A stretch of DNA of 64,000 nucleotides, from the NCBI RefSeq assembly GCF_030145815.1, contig NZ_JAIXHL010000025.1, positions 1 to 64,000 of the forward strand. The letters are read 5' to 3'. The notes beneath the pieces were generated by a model. The model was not told where the DNA came from. It saw only the letters and a list, made by a program, of their open reading frames with translations, and did no database searches. The stretch comes from Sphingomonas sp. GTDB lineage: Bacteria > Pseudomonadota > Alphaproteobacteria > Sphingomonadales > Sphingomonadaceae. This document shows positions 58,226 through 64,000 of this stretch, one piece after another (the stretch's first letter is position 1; the number at the start of each line of letters is the position of its first letter). The position numbers were made by a program, and so were the translations under genes.

Positions 58226-59437
58226 TCAGGCCAAAGCGGCCTTGAGATCCTCGACCAGGTCGGTGCGCTCCCACGGGAAGAAGTCGCCGTCGGGCTTGCG
58301 ACCGAAGTGACCATAGGCCGCAGTCGGGCCGTAGATCGGCTTGTTGAGCTTCAGATGCGTGCGGATGCCGCGCGGGGTGAGGCCGCCCAGCTTCTCGATG
58401 CTCTGAATCGCCTGCTCGATCTTGTCGTCGCCGACGGTGCCGGTGCCATGCGTGTCGACATAGAGCGACAGCGGCTTGCTCACGCCGATCGCGTAAGCGA
58501 GCTGGATCGTGCAGCGCTGGGCGAGGCCGGCTGCGACGATGTTCTTGGCGAGGTAGCGGGTGATGTACGCCGCCGAACGATCGACCTTGGTCGGATCCTT
58601 GCCGCTGAACGCGCCGCCGCCGTGCGGAGCCGCGCCGCCATAGGTGTCGACGATGATCTTGCGCCCGGTCAGGCCGGCGTCGCCGTCCGGGCCGCCGATT
58701 TCGAAGCTGCCGGTCGGGTTGATGTGATATTCGGTCGCGTCGCTGAGCAGCTCGGCGGGGATCACGTCCGCCACGACCTTCTTCACATAGGCCTTGAGCT
58801 CGGCTTCCTTCTCGCCCTGGTCATAGCCCTTGGCGTGCTGGGTCGAGACGACGATCGCGGTGCACGCGACGGCCTTGCTGCCTTCGTAGCGCAACGTGAC
58901 CTGGCTCTTCGCGTCCGGCTCCAGGAACGGGGCCGCGCCCGAATGGCGGTCGGCGGCCATCCGCTCAAGGATCTTGTGGCTATAGTCGAGCGTCGCCGGC
59001 ATCAAATCCGGGGTGTCGTTCGCGGCATAGCCGAACATGATCCCCTGATCGCCCGCGCCCTCGTCCTTGTTGCCGCTGGCGTCCACGCCCTGCGCGATGT
59101 GCGCCGACTGCGGGTGCAGATTGTTCTCGAAGCGCAGCGTCTCCCAGTGGAAGCCGTCCTGCTCGTACCCGATGCGCTTGACGGTATCGCGGACGGCCTT
59201 TTCGACCTCGTCCTTGACGCCCGGCGCCCAGTTGCCGGCTTCGTCCATGATGCCCTTGCCGCGGATTTCACCGGCGAGCACGACCAGCTGGGTGGTGGTC
59301 AGCGTTTCGCACGCGATGCGCGCTTCGGGGTCCTTGGACAGGAACAGGTCGACGATCGCGTCGGAAATCTGGTCCGAAACCTTGTCCGGATGGCCTTCGG
59401 AAACCGATTCGGACGTGAAGAGATAGCTGGAACGCAT
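58226..59437 (-). CDS. metK: S-adenosylmethionine synthetase
   Basis: A 403-residue enzyme that makes S-adenosylmethionine from methionine and ATP. Family motifs are [20 protein letters not shown] at the N-terminus, [12 protein letters not shown] in the middle and [20 protein letters not shown] near the C-terminus, all complete. Length is normal. The ATG at 59437 lies ten bases after a run of seven U residues of a leader hairpin. The product supplies the luxI synthase and the methyltransferases elsewhere in the window. Confidence 0.97.
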   Translation of the reverse strand: MRSSYLFTSESVSEGHPDKVSDQISDAIVDLFLSKDPEARIACETLTTTQLVVLAGEIRGKGIMDEAGNWAPGVKDEVEKAVRDTVKRIGYEQDGFHWETLRFENNLHPQSAHIAQGVDASGNKDEGAGDQGIMFGYAANDTPDLMPATLDYSHKILERMAADRHSGAAPFLEPDAKSQVTLRYEGSKAVACTAIVVSTQHAKGYDQGEKEAELKAYVKKVVADVIPAELLSDATEYHINPTGSFEIGGPDGDAGLTGRKIIVDTYGGAAPHGGGAFSGKDPTKVDRSAAYITRYLAKNIVAAGLAQRCTIQLAYAIGVSKPLSLYVDTHGTGTVGDDKIEQAIQSIEKLGGLTPRGIRTHLKLNKPIYGPTAAYGHFGRKPDGDFFPWERTDLVEDLKAALA

Positions 59438-59447
59438 GGTTTTCCTC

Positions 59448-59514
59448 AAAAAAAGGCCGGGCCGTTGCCATGCCCGGCTGGGGGTAAGGAGAGATATAAA
59501 GCTTTCCTTATATC
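59448..59514 (-). promoter_or_regulatory. metK: metK leader with two hairpins, the second terminator-like
   Basis: On the minus strand, a GATATAA/TTATATC hairpin (59493-59514) is followed by a GCCGGGC/GCCCGGC hairpin (59456-59462 with 59472-59478) and a run of seven T (59454-59448), then the metK ribosome site. This could be a terminator for lnt or a transcription attenuator for metK. It does not match a SAM riboswitch family I can identify. Confidence 0.6.
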
Positions 59515-59522
59515 GCGCCGCC

Positions 59523-61085
59523 CTAGCGGGCGAAGCGGCGGAAGGCAATGGCGATGGCGAGCAACAATGCCGCCACGAGTGCCGCCGCCAGGTTCCCGAT
59601 CCGCGCGAACAGGGTCGGGGGCAGGGTTTCGGGCATCGGCGCTTCGATCGCCTTGGCTTCGCCCATGCCGGCTGCGGCAACGATCCGGCCACGCGCATCG
59701 ATGATCGCGGAGATGCCCGTCGGCGTAGCGCGCAAGATCGGCAGCCCTTCCTCGATCGCGCGCATCCGCGCTTGTGCCAGATGCTGGGGCGGGCCCCAGG
59801 CGCCGAACCAGGCATCGTTAGACGGGTTGAACAGGATCGCGGGACGCTTGGCGGGGTCAACCGTCTGCCCAGAGAAGATGATCTCGTAGCAGATCTGCAT
59901 GCCGATCTCGCCAAAGCCGGGCACGGTCATCGTCTTTGGCCCGGGGCCAGGCTCAAAGTCGATCTCGCCCGCCACCAGCCGCGACAGGCCGATCGGTTCG
60001 AGGATCGGGCGCATCGGCAGATACTCGCCATAGGGGACCAGATGCGCCTTGTCGTAGCGGCCGAGGATCGCGCCGCTGGCGTCGATCGCGAACACAGAAT
60101 TGGTCGCGGCGTCGAGCTTGTCGTCGCCTTTGAACAACAGGCCGTTGCCGCCGACCAGGGCGATGTCTTTCGGCCCGAGGGTCTGGGCGATCATCGCGCG
60201 GACGGTGCGTGGATCATTCTTGGCATACCAGGCGGCGGGATAGCCCTCCTCGATCCAGTAATCGACGGTCCCTTCGGGCCAGACGATCAGGCGCGGGACC
60301 GGGCCGCCGGGCAGGATGGTGGCGGTGTCGTTGGACAGGCGGATCAGCTCGCTCAGCGCCTTTTGCGCATAGGTTCCGTCGAGCACGGTTTCCTGCCCGA
60401 CATTAGGCTGGAGCACCCGGACGATCGGGCGGGCTGTTTCGATCGCTGAGGGCGTTTGGCGGATGTCGATGCCGGTGAGCGCCAGCAAAGCCACCGCAAC
60501 CGCGACCCCGGCGGGGAAGCGCCAGTGTCGCTGGCTGGCGAGCAGCAGCGCGCCGGCGACTACGATCGTGAGGCCCGACAGCGCATAGGTGCCGATCCAG
60601 CTCGCCGTCTGCGCTACGCCTGGCACTGGCAGCCAGATCACTCCGAGCGGGTTCCACGGATAGCCGGTAAACAGCACCGCGCGCAGATATTCGGCGACGA
60701 TCCATGCAGCGCCAGCAACCAGTACGAAGGGCAGATCGAGCTTGCGTCCCTGCCCGAATCGCCATGCCAGCCCCATCGCCAGCGCCGGATAGACGGCGAG
60801 ATAGAGCGAGAGCAGGACCACCGCGACATAGCCGAGTTCGGGCGGCATCTTGTCCTGATAGGTGAAGGCGTGCTGGATCCAGTTGTTGCCGACGGTGAAA
60901 TGGCCAAGCCCGAACAGCCAGCCGCGCAACAGCGCCTGCTTCAGACTCGGTGCCTCGTGGGTCAGGCGCAGCAGGATCGCGAAACACACCAGCCCCGCGA
61001 CCCACCAGTCGAGCGGGGCAAAGGCGGTGGCGGAGACGGCGCCGGTCAGCAGCGCGATCAGGCGGGGACGGGGCAGGGCGAACAT
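59523..61085 (-). CDS. lnt: Apolipoprotein N-acyltransferase
   Basis: A 520-residue inner-membrane enzyme that adds the third acyl chain to lipoproteins. The N-terminal half has about seven membrane segments; the C-terminal half is a nitrilase-like domain with Glu in [12 protein letters not shown], Lys in [13 protein letters not shown] and Cys in [11 protein letters not shown], the catalytic triad. The order upstream of metK is common in alphaproteobacteria, from memory. Start at 61085 ([20 protein letters not shown]). Confidence 0.94.
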   Translation of the reverse strand: MFALPRPRLIALLTGAVSATAFAPLDWWVAGLVCFAILLRLTHEAPSLKQALLRGWLFGLGHFTVGNNWIQHAFTYQDKMPPELGYVAVVLLSLYLAVYPALAMGLAWRFGQGRKLDLPFVLVAGAAWIVAEYLRAVLFTGYPWNPLGVIWLPVPGVAQTASWIGTYALSGLTIVVAGALLLASQRHWRFPAGVAVAVALLALTGIDIRQTPSAIETARPIVRVLQPNVGQETVLDGTYAQKALSELIRLSNDTATILPGGPVPRLIVWPEGTVDYWIEEGYPAAWYAKNDPRTVRAMIAQTLGPKDIALVGGNGLLFKGDDKLDAATNSVFAIDASGAILGRYDKAHLVPYGEYLPMRPILEPIGLSRLVAGEIDFEPGPGPKTMTVPGFGEIGMQICYEIIFSGQTVDPAKRPAILFNPSNDAWFGAWGPPQHLAQARMRAIEEGLPILRATPTGISAIIDARGRIVAAAGMGEAKAIEAPMPETLPPTLFARIGNLAAALVAALLLAIAIAFRRFAR

Positions 61086-61164
61086 TGCCCGCAGCTATCG
61101 CGCCTGACCGTGACAGATACAAGCGCGGTGCGTATTATGTAGCCATTACACCAGAGGAACCATC

Positions 61165-61467
61165 ATGCCTGAACCCGTCATCGTCGATATCCCCCACAAG
61201 CTTGGCCGTGACGCGGCGCGGGCGCGGATTGCGGGCGGGGTGGGCAAGATAGGGTCGATGTTCCCCGGCGGCGGCACGGTGGACGAGCGCTGGGAGGGCG
61301 ACACGCTGCACTTCACCGTTTCCGCACTCGGACAGACCGTCGCCAGCCGGCTGGAAATCCATGACGCGCACGTTCATGCCGAGGTGGATCTGCCACCGAT
61401 GCTGGCACTGTTTGCGGGCAAGATCCGCGAGAAGCTGATGCAGGAAGCGCCCAAGCTATTGAAATAG
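61165..61467 (+). CDS. Polyhydroxyalkanoic acid system family protein
   Basis: A 100-residue protein of the family called polyhydroxyalkanoic acid system proteins: VDIPHKLGRDAARARIAGGV, GTVDERWEGDTLHFTVSALG, LEIHDAHVHAEVDLPPMLAL and a C-terminal KIREKLMQEAPKLL. The family name comes from genomic association; its role is not established. Divergent from lnt. Confidence 0.85.
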   Translation: MPEPVIVDIPHKLGRDAARARIAGGVGKIGSMFPGGGTVDERWEGDTLHFTVSALGQTVASRLEIHDAHVHAEVDLPPMLALFAGKIREKLMQEAPKLLK

Positions 61468-61514
61468 GGAACCGCGCTTGGCCCTCGTGCTTTTTTGCGG
61501 CGAGGAGACACGCG

Positions 61515-61763
61515 ATGAACCGATCGCCCCGCCCCTGGCTTATGATTGCTGTCGCGCTGCTCGCCACCGGCGGGCTGGGCAGTTGCGCCGGTACCGTTGC
61601 GGCGCATTACACCGTCACCGGCATGCTTCCGCTGGCGCCATCCGGCGGCGTCCCGGATTATCAGGCCGAACTCCGCGCGAGCGAGGCGGTGGCGGATACC
61701 GACACCGGCTGGGGCGAGCAGGCCGGCTATGCCGACCTGTCCTACGCCGCCGCCGATTACTGA
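61515..61763 (+). CDS. Small lipoprotein, function unknown
   Basis: An 82-residue protein with a lipobox LGSC (Cys24) and a polar C-terminal segment (ADTDTGWGEQAGYADLSYAA). No family recognised. A ribosome-site-like GGAG precedes ATG 61515. The last seven bases overlap the end of the convergent sugar dehydrogenase gene. Confidence 0.7.
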   Translation: MNRSPRPWLMIAVALLATGGLGSCAGTVAAHYTVTGMLPLAPSGGVPDYQAELRASEAVADTDTGWGEQAGYADLSYAAADY

Positions 61764-63094
61764 GCCGGAGCGCTCACCCGCCAGATCGTGTTGCCGACAT
61801 CGTCCGCGACCAGCAGCGCACCGGTGCGATCCGCCGTCACGCCGACCGGACGTCCTTGCGCCTTGCCGTTGGCGTCGAGGAAGCCGGTGAGGACATCGAC
61901 TGGCTTGGCGTCGGGGACAGGCAGGCCGCGCGCGCCGAACGGGACGAACACGACCTTGTAGCCCGAGGCGGGGACGCGGTTCCACGACCCGTGCAGGCCG
62001 ACGAACGCGCCCTTGGCGAAGCCGCTGCCGAGCTTCACATCGGTGGCAAAGGTGAGGCCGAGCGGGGCGGTGTGCGGCCCCATCGAGTAGCTTGGTCGTG
62101 CAGTATATTCGCGCAGGTCCGGGCGCTCAGGCTGGACGCGCTCATCGACATAGCCGCCCCAGTAATTCCACGGCCAGCCGAAGAATTGGCCGATCGTCAC
62201 TTGCGTCAGATAATCGGGCGGGCCGTCCGAGCCGAGCATGTCGCGCTCATTGACCACGGTCCATAGCCGGCCTGTTTCCGGGTGTAGTGCGAGGCCGATC
62301 GGATTGCGTAGCCCTGCGGCAAAGATGCGGAAGCGCTTCGCCTGCGGATCGACCTCGAGGATCGTCGCGCGGTTCTTTTCGACGTCCAGCCCCTTCTCGG
62401 CGATGTTCGACGCCGATCCGACGCTGACCAGCAGTTTGCCCTCTGGCCCGGCGATCACGTCGCGGGTCCAGTGGTTGCCGCCGCCGGGCAGGTCGACGAC
62501 CTTCTCGCCCTTGCCGGTGATCTTGGTCTCGCCCGGCTTGAACGGGAAGCGGATCAGCGCATTGTGGTTGGCGACATAGAGCGTCTCCCCGACCAGCACC
62601 ATGCCGAACGGCGAATCGAGGCCATTGTCGGCGGTCAGCAGCACCGAGCGCGCCTCCGCCACGCCATCGCCATCGCCATCGCGCAGCAAGGTAATACGGT
62701 TGGCCGAAGGAACGCCGGCACCGGCGCGGTTCATCAGCTTCTTCATCACCCAGTTGGTGATGCCCCCCTCCTCACGCGGCGGGGAGTTGCTCTCGGCGAC
62801 CAGCACGTCGCCATTGGGCAGGCGATAGAGCCAGCGCGGGTGATCGAGCCCGGTGGCAAAGGCGTTGACCGCCAGCCCCTTGGCCGCGACCGGCTTCGCG
62901 CCTGCGGGCCAGCCGACCGCATCGGCGATTTTGACCGTCGGGATGGTCTGTTCGCGCGGCGCGACCAGCTTGGGGCGCACGCCGCTGGTGTCGCTCAGGC
63001 TGTACTGCGCGACATCGGGACGCGACAGATACCAATAGGTGCCTCCGCCGATGGCGACGATTGCAGCGGTGGCGATCAGAAGTTTGCGGCGCAC
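61757..63094 (-). CDS. PQQ-dependent sugar (L-sorbosone-type) dehydrogenase
   Basis: A 445-residue exported beta-propeller enzyme with one N-terminal hydrophobic anchor (about residues 5-25). Motifs include GLDHPRWLYRLPNGDVLVAE, SPFGMVLVGETLYVANHNAL, GGNHWTRDVIAGPEGKLLVS and ERDMLGSDGPPDYLTQV, matching the soluble-glucose-dehydrogenase/L-sorbosone-dehydrogenase group, which uses PQQ and calcium. Genes for PQQ synthesis are not in this window. It faces the small lipoprotein gene and lies just after the CBS-domain gene. Confidence 0.9.
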   Translation of the reverse strand: MRRKLLIATAAIVAIGGGTYWYLSRPDVAQYSLSDTSGVRPKLVAPREQTIPTVKIADAVGWPAGAKPVAAKGLAVNAFATGLDHPRWLYRLPNGDVLVAESNSPPREEGGITNWVMKKLMNRAGAGVPSANRITLLRDGDGDGVAEARSVLLTADNGLDSPFGMVLVGETLYVANHNALIRFPFKPGETKITGKGEKVVDLPGGGNHWTRDVIAGPEGKLLVSVGSASNIAEKGLDVEKNRATILEVDPQAKRFRIFAAGLRNPIGLALHPETGRLWTVVNERDMLGSDGPPDYLTQVTIGQFFGWPWNYWGGYVDERVQPERPDLREYTARPSYSMGPHTAPLGLTFATDVKLGSGFAKGAFVGLHGSWNRVPASGYKVVFVPFGARGLPVPDAKPVDVLTGFLDANGKAQGRPVGVTADRTGALLVADDVGNTIWRVSAPAQ

Positions 63095-63098
63095 TGGT

Positions 63099-64000
63099 TC
63101 AGTCCTCGATTTCGGCTAATTCTTCGGGCGGGTGCAGGCGCAGGCGGCGGACGCGGGTGGTGTCGGCTTCCAGCACTTCGAGCGTCCAGCCGCTCGGATG
63201 TTTCAGGCATTCGCCCGCTTCGGGCACATGGCCGGCGAGGATGAAGGCGAGGCCGCCGAGCGTTTCGATATCCTCCTCGACCTCACCCAGCCGCGGGTCG
63301 ATCGCGGCGGCGACATCCTCCAGTTCGGCGCGGGCGTCGGCGTCCCAGCCGCCATTGTCGAGCGGAACCCACAAGGCTTCGGGCGCGTCATCATGCTCGT
63401 CGTCGATCTCGCCGACGATTTCCTCGACCAGATCCTCGATCGTGATCAGCCCCTCGGTCCCCGAATATTCGTCGAGCACGATGGCGAGGTGGGTGCGGCT
63501 GGCCTGCATCTGGGCGAGCAGGTCGAGCGTACCCATCGATTGCGGGACATAGAGCGGCTGGCGCATCAGATCGGTGATCTTGGCCGGCGGACCGGCCCCG
63601 GCGGCGAGGACGGCGAACACGTCCTTGACGTGAATCATGCCGATGACGCGGTCGAGTTTCTCGCGATAGACCGGCAGGCGGCTATGCCCCGCCTCGGCAA
63701 AGATCTGGACCAGTTCGGCAAAGCTGGTCGCTTCGTCGACCGCGATGATGTCGGCGCGCGGCACGCCGACATCGCCCGCATCACGCTCGCCAAAATGCAG
63801 GAGGTTGCGGAGCATCTTGCGCTCCAGCGGCGAGAGGTCGCCCTTGGTGGGCTTGCCGTCGCCATCGGCCTCATCGATCGCATCCTCGATGCGCTCACGC
63901 AGGGTTTCGTTCTGCTCTTCGCCGAAGAGCAGCGCGCGAAGGCCGCGCCATATTCCGCCTTCGCTACTACTGTCGCCGTTCCCGTTGCTACTGGGGCCGT
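63099..64000 (-). CDS. CBS-domain hemolysin/CorC-family protein, N-terminus beyond the window
   Basis: The frame runs from the stop at 63099 to the edge of the window with no upstream stop, so the true start is at or beyond base 64000. The visible 300 residues carry a cytoplasmic leader (FGEEQNETLRERIEDAIDEA), then two CBS motifs (GVPRADIIAVDEATSFAELV and MRQPLYVPQSMGTLDLLAQM) and a C-terminal CorC/HlyC domain (ETLGGLAFILAGHVPEAGEC). CorC-type proteins are tied to magnesium and cobalt efflux and to envelope stress. It ends four bases before the next gene in the same direction, so an operon is likely. Confidence 0.85.
   Translation of the reverse strand, partial: GPSSNGNGDSSSEGGIWRGLRALLFGEEQNETLRERIEDAIDEADGDGKPTKGDLSPLERKMLRNLLHFGERDAGDVGVPRADIIAVDEATSFAELVQIFAEAGHSRLPVYREKLDRVIGMIHVKDVFAVLAAGAGPPAKITDLMRQPLYVPQSMGTLDLLAQMQASRTHLAIVLDEYSGTEGLITIEDLVEEIVGEIDDEHDDAPEALWVPLDNGGWDADARAELEDVAAAIDPRLGEVEEDIETLGGLAFILAGHVPEAGECLKHPSGWTLEVLEADTTRVRRLRLHPPEELAEIED

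Noticed and set aside
59448-59514. SAM-II or SAM/SAH riboswitch before metK
   Set aside because: Only simple hairpins are visible; the conserved riboswitch core bases I know are not there.

Overview
The window looks like a piece of an alphaproteobacterial chromosome from the sphingomonads (Sphingomonas or a close relative). The signs are high GC, TonB-dependent receptors, a lasso-peptide locus of the sphingomonad type, an HfaB/CsgG-type adhesin locus, and core genes typical of that group. No rRNA, CRISPR array, complete transposon or integrase was seen.

Bases 1 to about 25,670 read as an accessory region. It opens with the end of a conjugation gene set (trbL tail, trbF, trbG, trbI, a DUF2274 gene). 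Gene debris and a DUF4238 gene follow. Next comes a three-gene locus resembling the holdfast-anchor genes hfaA, hfaB and hfaD (5526-10547); its last gene encodes a 1021-residue repeat protein with an alternating long/short repeat spacing. A LysR regulator follows. From 12327 to 25031 lies a lasso-peptide locus joined to quorum-sensing genes. On the + strand are an ECF sigma factor, an anti-sigma factor, a transducer-type TonB receptor and a lasso isopeptidase. Converging on the - strand are luxR, luxI, a phytanoyl-CoA dioxygenase-like oxygenase, a GntR regulator, three 43-residue lasso precursors, the B protein and the cyclase. Reading order suggests sense (LuxR/LuxI), tailor (oxygenase), regulate (GntR at a 17-bp palindrome), make (three cores, B, C), then take up (TonB receptor), signal (FecR and sigma) and linearise (isopeptidase). 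The region ends at a tRNA-Thr gene, a plausible island border.

From 25,847 to the end the content is mostly core metabolism and housekeeping: an M24 aminopeptidase, an L,D-transpeptidase, a penicillin-acylase-like enzyme, oligopeptidase B, a secreted nuclease and a second TonB receptor. The class I ribonucleotide reductase operon (nrdA, three small genes, nrdB) follows, with an AT-rich DUF3800 gene attached to the nrdB stop codon and a toxin-antitoxin pair behind it. Then come glutathione-dependent formaldehyde detoxification (fghA and class III alcohol dehydrogenase), an ABC exporter, a DNA glycosylase, a ferredoxin, rlmB, tRNA-Tyr, tRNA-Gly, trmB, an EAL protein, an RNase II-type enzyme, metK, lnt, a PQQ-type sugar dehydrogenase and a truncated CBS-domain transporter-associated protein. 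Two long palindromic elements sit between convergent genes (29141-29273 and 51764-51901); the second carries the stop codons of both neighbours.
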